Shown: in pieces, positions 34,931 to 48,162 of the stretch
Numbering within the stretch: position 1 is the stretch's first letter
Layout: each line of letters starts with the position of its first letter
NCBI GenBank assembly: GCA_021234535.1
Contig: CM037840.1
Location: 18,670,877-18,734,876, forward strand
Direction of reading: 5' to 3'
Source: Stichopus chloronotus
Lineage: Eukaryota; Echinodermata; Holothuroidea; Aspidochirotida; Stichopodidae
Length of the DNA stretch: 64,000 nt
The notes under the pieces: generated by a model
The model's input: the letters and a program-made list of their open reading frames with translations, nothing else
Databases searched by the model: none
Told to the model about the DNA's origin: nothing
Translations under genes and position numbers: made by a program

Positions 34931-36594
34931 CACAGCAGCTTAGCCAGGTTCATCGTATATTTTCAGAATCTCGAACCACCCGAGGTATAATATTTTTCTT
35001 TTCATTTCGATGATGCAATTTTGGTCAGAGGAAGGGTGAAAAGTTACGTGTTGGTGGTAGGGGGTGAGAAAGGCACCGTAACATCATTAACTATGAAACA
35101 TACGTTTTAGGTGCTCTTCGAGACGCCGATTCTAGACTTACATTGTATTTGGGGGCACGATAGCGTTGGACTCGATAGAGAGAGTCGATGACTGTCCCCA
35201 AGAGGATAGGCTCAAAAAGAGCTACTTGTCCAGACATTTTTGACATACAAAAATAGACCTTACACGCTCGACGTCGACATATGCTACCTAAAAAAGTAAC
35301 ATATGTTTTTAGAGGTTGCTGGAGTCCTCTTTCCCCTTGTCGCCTTTTCTTTGTCAGTTTTATGTTAGGTTATTTTTTCTTTGCAATTTTAGTAGCAGTG
35401 ATTTATGTAAAAACCATTTTCTTCGATTATATCATAACCTACCATATCCTGAATTACAGGAGGGCACAGCGCTTGAGTTTTGGTATACGGAATGGGACAG
35501 GGAACAACGTCCAAAATAAATTCAATTATACTTTTGCAAGGTTGCTCCGCAAGATGCCGATTCTTAATATGCAATTGATTGGTGTCTACGGTTTAAGAGG
35601 GCATGTCCATATAGTTCACATGTTTTTTTTCTCGATGATAAAGAATAGTTAATTTTCAGAGGTCGTATACGAGTACGTGTAAAGTACAAAACCTACAAAC
35701 CCTACAAGAACACAGACAAACTGCGTTTGGTGTATTAGAAACTATGTCTTTTTAATTTAAGACAACCCCTGTATATTACCATCGGTTGACCGGACGGGGA
35801 GGATGACCGATAATGCTTTGGGATATTTCTTTAAACATCAAAATAAAATACGAAGTGTTATCTCCTTGGTACGTGATGAGAACTACGACAATCTACTACC
35901 AGTCATAAAATTGGAAGTCGATAGAGGTTTCCAAGGCCTCAAAAGCTAGACTTGTTCCCAAAAGCTTTAAAATGAACCGTGTCTCTACATCGTGATGTTC
36001 GTCCCGAAATGACTCAAATGCGGATTTAGAGATTATTCTTGGGCTCTATCCACCTTGTGAATTCTTTTAGCTATTTTTGTTTTTATGGCGTTTCTCATCA
36101 TCATAGTAGTAGTACCACTTTCTTATGTGAAAAAGTTTTTTTCACAAAATTCAATCAAACCGTAACTAGTCTCTCATTTTTCTCGATTGGCTGATTCACA
36201 AATCTCTGTTCTTTTTGGTGCATATCATTGCAGCGATATCGACCGAATTTCTTTGCCGTGTGGGGGAAATGAAGACAAACTCCAAAAATTAAAGACAGTT
36301 ACGGAATAGCCAAAATTGTATTTTTGACTAGACGCTGTGTTCCTATCCATAATTTAAACTAGCAATGTTGATAGACTTGTTTGCGTTTAACACATTAAAA
36401 CGACCTTGTTTTTATGTCGTTGTTAAACCGTTTGAGGAAGGTAGAGACATTGCAATACTGAATCATACAGACTATCAAGTCAAAGTTGAAAGGCATCTAT
36501 CTAGTCACATCTACGAAAGGTCAGATAGTGATGTGATGTTGAAAACTAAAATGTCAGTCCAGGATATGCTGCTAGGTATGCTGCTAGGCTTATA
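34931..36594. other. no recognisable gene
   Basis: Frames of 123 codons (35281-35652, plus) and below are hydrophobic and AT-driven, with overlapping frames on both strands. No splice support or family resemblance was found. Confidence 0.4.
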
Positions 36595-37035
36595 AGCACA
36601 CAAGCAATTTATCTATGAATTTTTATCAACTTACTCAATATGTTCTTTCAATGTGCAAAAAATAGCACCCTCTTTGAGGGAGCTCTTAAGTGTTTTTGCA
36701 CCAATTTCAAAACCTAGAAATGGTTGACCTGTTATTAGTTGCATGCAAACAATCTATTTGCAAAGAATTTATTGATGCACTCAATATGTGCTTTCAATTT
36801 GCCCAAAGCAGCACCTTCTTGCGGGTGTTCTTAAGTGAATTTTGCACCAATTTGAACACTTAAGAATTGCTGATCTGCTATCAGTGGCATGCAAAGAATG
36901 CACTTTCAAAGTTTCATCGGTGTACTCAATATGTGCTTGACATGTGAAAACCAAGACCATTTATTGCGTTCTTAAGGTTCTTTTGCACCATTTTGTGCAC
37001 TCATGAACATCAGATCAGTAATCAAGAGCATGACA
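36595..37035 (+). repeat. tandem repeat, about 150-bp unit, three copies
   Basis: Each unit carries tactcaatatgtgctt, then ttcttaagtg, ttttgcaccaattt, and a gcatgcaaa block. Copies start near 36598, 36750 and 36895. Copies differ by scattered substitutions. Confidence 0.75.
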
Positions 37036-38060
37036 TTGACCAGACTGCGCTATTTTCGTGCATGTACTCAAAGATGTAATTTTAACATATTTTAAGGGGG
37101 TGGGGGGGGGGCGGGGATTCAACCCTCTTCCACCCACAGATCCCCCATTTTCAAAACTTAAAAATGTCCATTCCTATGTTCCAACACCACCCCCTTTCCA
37201 TTCATGCAATCAAACCTTTTTTACTCGAGATGTGAATTAAATCTTCGCTAGCTCTCGGACTATAATCACAAGATTTTTTTTTTCCGATCGTGGCATTACA
37301 TTTTCGGTTTGAGCTGTTGTGCTAATACCACAAGAATTAATGACACCTGGCTCTAGTGAGTTGCCACATTTAAGTTTGAATAATCGACCTTTAGAAAAGT
37401 CAATAAAGGCAAGCAAACTGATTACCTTTATGCTTTTATTACTTTTTGATTTCACAGAGTATGAGACTTAGCGCGAAACTATTTACTTATGAATCAAGTT
37501 AATGTTAGGTAAAGAAATATAGGCAGTTTTTCAAAACTAAATAAAACGAGTGCAGTAATCTGAATTTCTTGTAAATAAAATTGAAACTGCTTGTTGAACA
37601 ATTACTAACACTTTCATCGTGTGATAACACAAAATCACGATCGACTCTCACTAAAATCAAACTTATCTGGATAAGCATTAACAATGCTCTTGTCTATCAA
37701 TGCATATTCATTAAATGAAGAGTTTTCGAGCAGTCGAAAGTTTTCATGAAGCATGATTTTGGATTTAACTAACATTTCGATCAAACTCAAATCCTTTTTT
37801 ACCGAGATTTAATCAGATTAAATGTTTTTGAAGGCATTTTGAAGTAAGAAAAAAATTCAGTTTGGTTATCGTTGTTGTTGAGTCATTACGAAAATACTGC
37901 AGCTTTGCAAAGTTAGATAAGGGTGCAGTCGTTTCCTCTTTGGTAATTTAATGTCATCATTTACATAACCAGTGGCTAAAATTCCAGCCGAGAGGGCCAA
38001 GCCCTAATTCGCAATACTCCCCAGCGTGAAAAACAATGCTCATCCTTTCCCTGCTCTATC
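37036..38060. other. no recognisable gene
   Basis: Contains a G run at about 37098 and otherwise AT-rich sequence without a credible frame, up to the 3' end of the LINE. Confidence 0.4.
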
Positions 38061-38384
38061 CCTTTACTATTTCAGAAACCTTTATTTGAACCATACTAAG
38101 GCTTAACATATACAATAACGTGAGAAGGTAACATAATAATGAAATAGGAGATACAGTTCAGGTGCTCTACAAGGAAGCTACTCAAAGCTTGTAAGGAAGT
38201 AGAACCCCAGAAGTCAATTGAAACAAGTGAATGAAAAAATAAAATAAAACTTCAAAACAAGAAAAAGCAAGACACAGAATACCCAAACACCCCCACCCCC
38301 TAGCAACAACAAACAAAAACCTAAGAATGAGAGGAATCATATCCGTTGGGGAAAATATTTCTTTAAATTCCTTTTCAATGATAT

Positions 38385-41285
38385 TTAGGTAGCAATTTCC
38401 CTACGTGACTCTGGTAAGTTATTCCAAGCAGCCGGTCCAGTGTACCTAATATTATGTTGGGTTATTAAAAGTCTAGAGTAGGGGATGATGTAGTCAGAGG
38501 TATGTCTAGTATTAAAAAGAAAAAGCTTTGTAATGGATGTAGGCAGCAAATTGGAAGTGGCTTGAAACATTAGTACAGTAGCCTAGTGCGGTAATTAACA
38601 ATATCAATGAAAATGAGTAAATAGAGCTTCTTAAATTGAACGGATAATTCTTTTCTGAATTAAATGAAGTATTTTACATGAATGGCAGCCGCATATCCCA
38701 AAACTGGAACACAGTAAGGAAGAAATGGAAGAATTAATCAGTTGTAAATGTTTAACAGAACCTTTCTGAGAACTACATTTTTCAATCTATAAATAATACC
38801 CGCACTCGTGAGCAATTTTGTTACAAGTAGTGTTAATATGGGCTGACCAACTTAAGTGTTGATCAACAGTAATTCCAAGAAAGGTAGTGCACTCGGAGAA
38901 AGGAATATAATTGTAATCCAAGGTAATACCACCAATCGCAAGTTCAATTGCTTTTTGCTTGGGACGGAACAAAATGGCAGTCGACTTTGATGGATTCAAA
39001 CATAACTTATTAAATATAAACCAGTTATTAACATAGACCATCTCATTATTAATTTCAGTGATAAGTAAAGATAGGTTGGTGTTATCATAGAAAATATTTG
39101 TGTCATCAGCATACAGAGTAAATTTAAGCTTTGTTCTGGCCAAAGGTAAATCATTTATGCAAACGAGGAAAAGAAGAGGTCCAAGAATGGAACCTTGTGG
39201 TACTCCAGTTGTCATAGAACAGATTCTAGATCTAGTATCAGAAATATTGACAAATTGATTTCTGTTAAACAGGTAATTTTTAAACCACATAAATGGGAGA
39301 CATTGAATACCATAATGCTGTAATTTGTAAAGCAGGATGTTATCTTCCAAAGTGTCTTAAGCTTTGGAAAGATCCAAAAATATACCACAAGAGAGCCTTC
39401 GCTTCTCAAAGACTTCGAAGTATTGTCGATAAAGTTCATAAGTGCATGACTTGTAGATTTATTAGGAAGAAAGCCATATTCACTTTCATACAAAATGTCA
39501 TGTTGTGAGAGAAACTGAAACATTTTGAAACAAATTGAAACCTTTTTACACAATTTTTCATAAATTTTGGAGAAAACGGGCAAGATAGAAGTAGGTCTGT
39601 ATAGTTTTCTTTCAATTTGTTGTCGTTACTTTTGTACAGAGGAACGACACGTGCGATCTTAAGATTATCTGGTACAATACCAGTGGTTAAAGAGAGGTTA
39701 AAAAGATGAGATAACGGGCGAGCGATAATATGACTAACTGCCTTAGCAACTCATCATGCCCTGGACTACCATTTTTTAAATTCCTAATACATTTAATTAC
39801 TTCATCAATATATGTAGGGTAAAAAAAAAAACATGGATTGTGCATTTGTATTTGGCAAAAAGTTCTGAAAATTAATCGGTGTATGTGGCATGTAGAACCA
39901 ATAGTAACGAAATAATCATTGAAGATATTAGAGATTTCAGTCATGTGACTAGTAGAAATGCCATTATTGTTCAATTCACTCACAGAAGAGGTGTTGGAAG
40001 AACAACCATATATCAACTTCTTTATTTCCTTCCATGTGCCACGGACACTTTGGTTAGTAAATTGCCTATTGTTGTAGTTAAATTTAACAATGCGTATAAC
40101 AGATTGAGTTTATTTCTGAGTCTGTCATAATCGCGTTTGTTTTCAAGGGACTGATGTCGTTTGACCTCTCTGTGGAGGTTATTTTTGGTACGACATGAAC
40201 TGAGAATAGCAGGGGTGCACCAGCTTTTGTAATATCGGAACGACTGTTGCACAACAGTAGAGGTAAGTGATGATCATAATACCTATAAAAGATACGAAAA
40301 AATACGTTACACGCTAAGTTAGAATCATTACAGTTCAGAATATCTTCCCAAGTTACCAATGAGAGATCCCGTTGAAAAGATGTCATTTTGAGTTAATTTC
40401 CGGTGTGGTTTCATTGAACTCAAATTTGGAGATTCGTTAGTGGTGTAATAATCAGTAAATAAATATACTTGTTAATGATCTGATTAGTCATTGATAATAA
40501 TAATACCAGACGTGACGTGATATTAGTAAAAATATTATCTACTAGAGTCTCAGAGTGTTCAGTAACTCTAGTTGGTTTGTTTATCAAGTGCATGGCGGTA
40601 ACCATGTGAGAAAAGAGTATTGACAAAGGTATGAGCATGTTTACTTCGGCTTGCATTGGACTAAAGGTCAATATTGAAATCTCCCAGTATAAAACACCAC
40701 TTGCTATACCAATACCATTCAAAATGTTTTCAAGGAAATTGAAGAAGTCATTAAAATCACTATTTGGTGGACGATAAACAACTGAAATGATAACAATTCG
40801 ATTATGGTATTTGATTTCAACAAAGAGAGATTCGAGTAGATTGTCATGGAAAATAGAAGGGTCATGAATGATACTAAAGGAAAATACATTTGTTTATGTA
40901 AATACCACCTCCTCCCCCCACATTAGAAGTTCAACCAATATGAACAAAATTACAACTATCAAGATAACAGGTGACTGGTAAATGACTGTTTCGTAACCAA
41001 GTCTCAGTAACGGCTATGTAACGGCTATGCAGTCACAGTTAAGTCCAAAAGTTGTAATAAGAGAAAGAGGTTGTCATAATTTTTGTTAGTACTCCTCATG
41101 TTACAATGAAACAGGCTTAATCCTCTATGTACACTACCCAGAGTATTAAGGTTAGCAATATTAGTATAATTACAAACCTGCCAGTTATCATTAGTTAAAT
41201 TGTGTGTATGATTGGCATCATTTGTGTGATTAAAAGGATTAGCGATATGATCCAAGTCATCAGCTAGTGAAGATACAGTTGCCAT
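38385..41285 (-). pseudogene. LINE ORF2: endonuclease and reverse transcriptase, frameshifted
   Basis: Starts at the ATG at 41285. The endonuclease begins with SLFHCNMRSTNKN, followed by AVTETWL (about 41000) and VVYRPPNSDFNDF (about 40770), both standard APE-family signatures, and then HLINKPTRVTEHSETLVDNI near 40590. The reverse transcriptase shows YGFLPNKSTSHAL, then GVPQGSILGPLLF, and the catalytic YADD at 39102-39113. The C-terminal region ends with YTGPAAWNNLP before the stop at 38385. At about 2.9 kb it has the usual length of an APE-LINE ORF2. The frame changes at least near 41025, 40720, 40250, 40010, 39590 and 39340, so no full protein can be made. Confidence 0.85.
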
Positions 41286-41469
41286 ATATGGGAAAAGTTA
41301 CACTACAAATTCACAACACAAGAACAAAAGAAAAAATACAGAAAGGATATGTACACAATAGGAATACTTCCTGAGAATTCCGCAAAAGGAATAAAAGAGA
41401 AAAGAACCCAGCAGACATGTCAAGATATATGAGAGGGTTGTAACTTTCAAACTCTCCAAGTCTTCAAGA

Positions 41470-42157
41470 TCATTTATACGTTTCTTCATCTTTGACTACC
41501 AGTGCGTAGATTTGTCCATCAAGACTCCATGAAGATTTAATGAGTCGACGACTTTGGACAGCGAGCAGAAGCTGTAAGTTACTTTTAGTGAGATCTGCGG
41601 ACCCGTACGTTGATACTGCTGCCCTTGAGTTTACGGCCGGCTTGAATGAATCTTGATCTGACTTGGAATGAAAAGGAATTTAACCAAGATGGTACGAGTT
41701 CTGGTACCTTCAGTGGCACGTTCAGTTTTGTGAGCGGTCAACATCAGATGGGGAAATGGTGATATTGAATTTTTGTCCTTAGCGAGATCGATAATCATGT
41801 GATTTGTGTGTTCGGTATTACCTCCACTGATGGGTATACCTGATATCCTGAGAGAATTTCTCCTTGAATACTGATCAAGATCTTTAATTAATTGATGTTG
41901 TCTGGTCAGGTTGGTTTCGGCTTCAGTCTGGATTTGTTGAAGTGATTCAATATTTTGTTGCTGTTCCGCCATCTTTTGTTCGTACTCCTGTATTTCCCTT
42001 TTCAGGTCAGCAATATCATTCCTCAATGGCTCGATTTGCATTTCCAGGGCTTCTGATAATGATGCACGTAACATCGACACATGTCATTACTCTTCAACAC
42101 AGTTTTAATAGTGTTCGCGACCAGTTCCTTTATTTGTTGTTCACTAGTAGGCGGCAT
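41470..42157 (-). pseudogene. LINE ORF1: coiled-coil nucleic-acid-binding protein, frameshifted
   Basis: Opens with MPPTSEQQIKELVANTIK at 42157. After a one-base shift near 42080 it continues as a heptad-like helix (DIADLKREIQEYEQKMAEQQ), then DQYSRRNSLRISGIP, a motif typical of L1-like and CR1-like ORF1 proteins just after the coiled coil. After a second shift near 41640 the C-terminal domain reads TKSNLQLLLAVQSRRLIKSS and stops at 41470. About 229 codons in all. It is separated from ORF2 by about 185 bases. Confidence 0.8.
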
Positions 42158-42490
42158 TCTTAGTATAACTAGCCCGAAAGGTGTAATGACGAATTGGAAA
42201 ATATTCCAGGAATGATTAATTCCCGTACAGTTAACCGTAGTATAGTTAATCGGTATAAACAGAAAATACACCGTAGCGGATATTGTCACTGTGTGAAGTT
42301 CATCATAGCAAAATATAGAAGCCTATACTACATCAGTACTGTGTTAGGCTGGAAAATGAGGTTTAGCACAACACGAGGCAAACTTTACCAGACTTTCAGA
42401 GTATGGAAACTTCAAAATTGTTACCCATCTATGGTAATGTCGATGAGGTAGCTAGTACAAAAAGTCTTCCGTTGGAATGTCTACCAGTGA

Positions 42491-42845
42491 CAGTGACGTA
42501 GCCAAGGGGGGTGGGGGCAAGCTTGAAAAAAAGATAATGGCCAAAACACGAATGCCTTGGAAAATATGCTGACACGATTTTTCCTGCTGCTTTTCAATCC
42601 TCCTGTATGCATTTGGTCGAAGTTGATAGAAGTTGAAATGTGAAGTTTTTTTGGAAACGAAAGCTCAAAATTACGACTACTAACATTCCTCTTACAAGCC
42701 TGGAAAATGCCATTTCCGACTGTCTGAGGGGTCGCAATTTTTCAAAATTTTCTAGGCGCTCCGCGCCAACCGATGGTGACGCTCCGCTTAGATCTTTCCG
42801 GCAACCCACCCCCCCCCCCATGACAGAATCCTGACTACGCGCCTG
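42491..42845. mobile_element. hAT-type MITE with 8-bp target duplication
   Basis: Terminal repeats CAGTGACGTAGCCAAG (left) and the complement of CTGACTACGCGCCTG (right) match the CAGNGGCGTAG form of hAT elements. The 8-bp duplication accagtga flanks it exactly at 42483-42490 and 42846-42853. At 355 bp it is too short to encode a transposase, and its internal open frames are incidental. Interior blocks recur as fragments at 12841 and 19944. Confidence 0.9.
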
Positions 42846-42853
42846 ACCAGTGA

Positions 42854-45800
42854 TACCGTTGAGAGATTTTAATTCAGAGCATTATGATGTCTAGGTGAAA
42901 AACTTGATAACTTGATAACAACATATGACAACAATACATTTCCAGGCTATAACTGATACAGTATGTGAATGTCTGTTGGTCAAGACCGTATGGAATATCA
43001 CCTGAAGCTGAAACCCGATGACGATGAATTTCCAGTCGAAAACATTACGACATTTTTATTTATACCTTCCACTTCCGTTTCCCCAAGCTAGGCAAGATTG
43101 TTCTACCTTAGCATTTTGTGTCCTGGTTCTGCAAGGGAACAATACCAAAAAAACAAAATAATGTTCGAAATCATCTTCCTGCATGTGCCCGTGTATGTGA
43201 CCATCCTGTTTTTATCAATATCTAGACAAATGCAAGAGGGAAAACAAAGAACCGCGTAGGCATATATGATTTTTAATCACTAAAAACTTTCATAAAATAA
43301 AACCCTCAAAGAATTTTCTTCTGTGACGTAATTATCTGTAAAGGTGGTCTCGACTGTTCGATGAAGGGCACAACATTTTTAGAGTCTCTGATAAACTGGT
43401 AAATCTACGAATGAAATATCCATGCTAAGCCATTCGAAACTGGAAATTGAAGTGTAAGGTATACTAAACCAAGCAGCAGCTGGTCGTACTTTGATGTTGG
43501 CAGGGCTAGGTGGGATTAATCCATAGTACACGAATCTGTACGACAAGAGGGGCTCAAACCGGAGCAATATTTTGGGTCGTTTTGAGTGATATTGTTTCCT
43601 GAGATATCCCAGTTTCGAGGTTACACATTTTAAAGATATGTGCTCATATGTGCGATTATGCTTTTTTATAATTTTGCTGTATTTTTCGATAATTTCATAT
43701 AAACAAAGAAGAAGCAGATTGTGTACCGATCTGTTCTTACATGATGTTGAGAAAGAAAATGGTAAACTTTCATAGAGAGAAATCACAACATACAGTAAGC
43801 CATCCCCGTCCCGGTGGGTTGTTTTGTATTAACTATTGTAAATAGTACTCACCCAAGGTAAGAGCAATCTAGTATAGTATTCTACATCAACGGAACAGAT
43901 TTGTCTGATTTTCGTCAGTTCAGACTGTAGAGTGTTAAGTACACACATGTGCCCCGATGAAAGGCAATTCCTGGTTCTGGTTCTGTTTTTTAGATATAAT
44001 TAGGTAGATATGTTGTTTGGTAAATATGTTGCACAACGTGTGCTGTAAGTACAACAAAGCTATGTTTTTATTCTCTTATTATTTTCAGATGTTTTAATGG
44101 TACTTTATTAAGCACCATATTAGCATACCTTATATCTAAAAACCCCTACAAAAATGGATAAGATCAAGTCTACCCTAAGGATGTTCCTCTTTTCGTCTCC
44201 TCATCCTTTCTCTTTTTTATCCTCCCTTATCAACTCTTCCTTCTCACGTTTCCTTTTAGTAACTTATAGGTGCTTACAGGATATAGAATCCTGCCCCGCC
44301 CCTGTTACATCTCCCTAGAAGAAAGGTAAAATTCATGTGTCTCTTCAGAATTACAATGTTGCTTCTATATATGGCAGGAAAAAAACATGAAAAGTATCTA
44401 ATTAATCATCAGAAGATGACCGAACCATCACTTCAGGGTCGTTACACTAATACTAGGAGGAATGACGTGATCCAGTGATGTCATTATATATTATTTTACA
44501 TTATATGTCGTGCTACATTGCAGTTAATGATAAGTACACTGCATAAACACATACCTTTTCTTGTTTAAACCGAGATAGGGGATAAGGCCGCACACACTTA
44601 GTAAGGTGATAGGGGAGAAACGTCAGTGGCTTTCGACTCTAAGAGTGATATAGATTGGAGTAAAATTCAGTTGAAAATATGTAGCATGTTTGCACCTAGG
44701 ATGACGCCCCTAAGGATTTGATCAATGATTATGAATTTGGTAAAATCCAGAACACCTTTTTTAGATTGGGTTTTAGTACAAGCAGTACCTCACGTTTGTA
44801 ATAGTATCAACGGGTTTTCTGTGCTATTCGTTCTCACGTTGGAATTGAGATCAATTCTATTGAAACCAAGATTACTGCTGCATATTTCCCATTTTAATAA
44901 TTGAAGTAATTCCTGTCATTGTTTACATTTTTCTTTACGTTTGTGTGCTCTCTGTCGTCAGAAGTTTATCTCCGATATCCTTTATCATCGTTAATTTACC
45001 AACTCATTGGTTTTTTCGTCTTTATTTATATTTTGGCAACTATATCAGATGTTCGTCAGTTGTTTGTGAAGGGCTATTGTTCCAAATTCATTTACATAAC
45101 AACGTTGTTCTTTCTTCTTTATCAATAAATGTATATCCATTGTACAGACACTTCATACTGAATAAACTTACAGCTACTAGTGCCGTGAACTTTGTACCAT
45201 CATTTAAGCGCCTCACCCCACATCCACCACACTCCTGTGGTAAGATATATAGCTTACCGAGTTGAAGGACAATGTTGACCGTGACCTTGGCAGTAACATT
45301 CTTAATGTAAATGAATGAAAAAAGTGAGGGCGCTTTGCATCAATGTGTACTAATTTCTGTTTGTATATGATATTTGACAAGGAGAGTAAACAGGAAAGGA
45401 TACCAACCACGAATCAAAGCCATCTACGTTTATTTAAACAAGAAAGCATGGTGAACACAAATACACACGGATTTAAAAACAACGTTCTAACATACCGTAG
45501 CAATACTACAAGAGTTCATATCTACATCTGCAAGTACTCAAGTGAGCGTTATAAAGGAGAAGGTACCCCAACCTCCTTTCGGTACATTTACATATTCTAG
45601 ATACCGATAACCCCTACATGCAATGTAATGCAATATCCAGTGGCGTATGATGAAGCCAGCAAATCTGACGGACTAAAATATGAAGATTCCAACTAGCATA
45701 TCGGATTTTGTCACTATTCTAATGTTTTAATTACCAAGTAACCTTATACGCAATTTGGTGCATGTATTTGACATCTTTTAATATCATGAGCTTAGACTGA

Positions 45801-46397
45801 GATATTTAAAGTTGTAACTGGATTTTTTTTTTGCCGACTATCTCCGAGACTGAAATAAGAGCAGTACGAATGGTGGTATAAAAAAAAATGACAAATTTTT
45901 CTATTACAAGGGTTTTTTTGATAGAATTTAGTGCAAAACTTAGCACATTTTTATGTCATTAACTGAGCTAAACTGACAAAAATCACATATTTCATACTGA
46001 ACGATTATGGTCGCTCTGATATTTGTTCCTTGGAGGAGGGGGGGGGGGGCGGAGGGTGAAACTGGATGGGAGATAACTGGAAGAAACGTAATGAGTCGTT
46101 CCAACAAAACGTATTTTGACGGCTTTTTATTTTTTTAAGGCTTAGTGGTGTTTGGCAACAAAAGTAGTATTTGCCAAGAGAATTTCTTTTCAGCAAACGA
46201 CTTTTGACAGCAACAGTAACACCGAGGGGGCGGGGGGGGGGGACATCTCGCCTAATACCGTTTCTCCTATAAATGGTAAAAACTGTGGCGTAAGCGAACG
46301 TGAAACGAAAACCAATAATTGGCTTTGTAACCAGTCCCCCCTCCCCCAGAAAAAAAAAAACACACACACACACACTTTTTTGATGTTTTAAACTGCA
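42854..46397. other. no convincing gene
   Basis: The longest frame is 135 codons on the minus strand (43379-43786), at the level expected by chance for this much AT-rich sequence and without strong splice signals. Includes G runs near 46037 and 46227 and a CA tract at about 46361-46375. Confidence 0.4.
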
Positions 46398-46765
46398 TTA
46401 ACCCTAAAAGGGAAATAGGGCGTTTGTTTTACAGAAGACATGAATATTTTTCAAACCAATGTATGTGGACGCAGAATGATAGATTATTTAAAATAAGGAA
46501 GGAGAGTAGTCTTCTTTTCAAGAAATAAGTTTCTCACAGATAAAAACTCCGTTATTTGTTGCTTAACAATAATTTGTTCTTCCAAACTATTCAAAATTCA
46601 AGTAATGCATCTTACGTTACTCATCACATGCATAATGTTTTCAGGAGGTGAAGCTTAGATGGCAGATGTTTATTGATGAGACTGAATGGTTTAACAATGA
46701 CTAAAGCTATTTCTTTTGTAGGTCATGTTGGTGCACTCTAAACGTCCTATTTCCCTGTAAATAGG
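46398..46765 (+). mobile_element. TTAA-flanked MITE, copy 3
   Basis: The left boundary is TTAA at 46398-46401 followed by CCCTAAAAGGGAAATAGGGC, the most complete terminus of the three copies. The right end is CGTCCTATTTCCCTG, with the final bases eroded. The interior aligns with 13673-14022 in the same orientation. Confidence 0.75.
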
Positions 46766-48162
46766 AGACCTTTGTCTCCAATTCTCAAATACGAAAAAAT
46801 AGTATAGATATATAGAAAATAGTATAGATAGTATAGATACTTCTTGACTTTTCTATACGGCTTATCCGGGATAAGAAGTATACAAAAGACAGATTACTGC
46901 GTGACCTTGGCGGAGTAAATCCTCCTTATCTACTTCAAAGCGATACATCTCCTTCTCAATAGCAACTCCCTGGTACAACTACTGAATAAGGGCAATAGAC
47001 AAGTAAAGTATAAAATCACTCAAATTCTGTTCTTAATACGGGCAATTAAACAGTTTGGCCCTGTGAAAATAAACTACCTTTACTAATTTTTTTAAGTTTA
47101 TCCACTCAATTAAAACAATCTATCTTATACATACGACATTCCTCCTGGTCCTTATTTACTTATAGTAATGTATATCAGTATGCTCCAAAAGTAACATCTG
47201 CATCTTTATAAATCTAATTGCAGTCACATTCTTGTAACACCAAATTAATGTTCTAATGATAGAATTGGTGACGTCGAGTCAACAGACAACTATATACAGA
47301 CCATCCTATGATTGCCTAAAAGGAAATATCCCTGAAAATTTGCATTTGCATATATGTATCAGTGAGTAAAGTCACAAATTAATTAGCAAGAAATGGTTAA
47401 AATGGTATGGTAGGAAATGTAATATAAAGAAAACCGATATGTAATTTATCTTAAAATGCCTGATTGTTACTTCACAAATATTGTGCTACAATGAGCCACA
47501 TCAAATACCACGAATAAATGATAGTACGTATTTTATACGTAAATCAAAATTAACCTTAGTCCAGATTGTGAAATAGTATTTTAAAATTATTCATGTGGCA
47601 GACACCCGAACATTTAGATCTGATATGAGATCTGATATGATCTGATATGATATTTAAATTTAAAAGATGAGAAATGACTACAGTCAGTGCGACAAAAAAG
47701 TCAGTGGAGTACAAAACATGAATGACCTGACCAAAATTGATGATGTTTCGTGAAAACTTCGCCTTATAAAACTTTAACAAAAGTGATTGCTCCTCTAAAT
47801 AAGTCAGCTTAAAGAACGATGGGGAGTTGTACAAAGCATCTTACATAACTGTTGGCACTTTGTTTCTCCAAATCGAGTAGAAGCATATCTTTTTAACATA
47901 TGTCAAACCTTTTTAACATAGTAAGAAGAAACGAGCTGCCAATTGCAAATGGTGTTAGAGAACCCCCGCCCTAAAGAGAGAAAAAAAATCCATTGACTTG
48001 AACTTTTCGTACGTTGTCTACAGCAAGATAATATTAATGAGTATGTGTTTGGGAGAGAGGGTGCAAAAAGTGATTGAAGATGTTTTGTACAAATTCATGT
48101 CGCTCTTTAATACCAGCATATATGATCACGAATAATATCTTTACTAATAATATTTCATCTAC
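46766..48162. other. no recognisable gene
   Basis: AT-rich. A small tandem repeat of gatctgatatga lies at about 47617-47652. The 92-codon minus-strand frame at 47556-47834 has no splice or family support. Confidence 0.45.

Larger units (their letters stand above)
38060..42250 (-). mobile_element. near-complete non-LTR retrotransposon (LINE) with ORF1 and ORF2
   Basis: On the minus strand it shows, in order, an ORF1 with a coiled coil, an APE-type endonuclease, a reverse transcriptase and a conserved C-terminal region. This is the standard layout of LINEs of the Jockey/CR1/L2 groups. An AATAAA lies in the 3' UTR (about 38087 on the complementary strand). Several frameshifts and stops make it inactive. 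Both ends are estimates: the 3' end lies somewhere near 38.06 kb and the 5' end between the ORF1 start (42157) and the neighbouring hAT MITE (42491). The clade cannot be fixed by eye. Confidence 0.85.

Noticed and set aside
37100..37130. gggattcaaccctc as a tRNA T-loop-like sequence.
   Set aside because: No cloverleaf, anticodon stem or acceptor stem could be drawn around it. No other tRNA-like candidate was found.
43379..43786. 135-codon minus-strand open frame.
   Set aside because: About one frame of this length is expected by chance; only weak acceptors and no recognisable domain.
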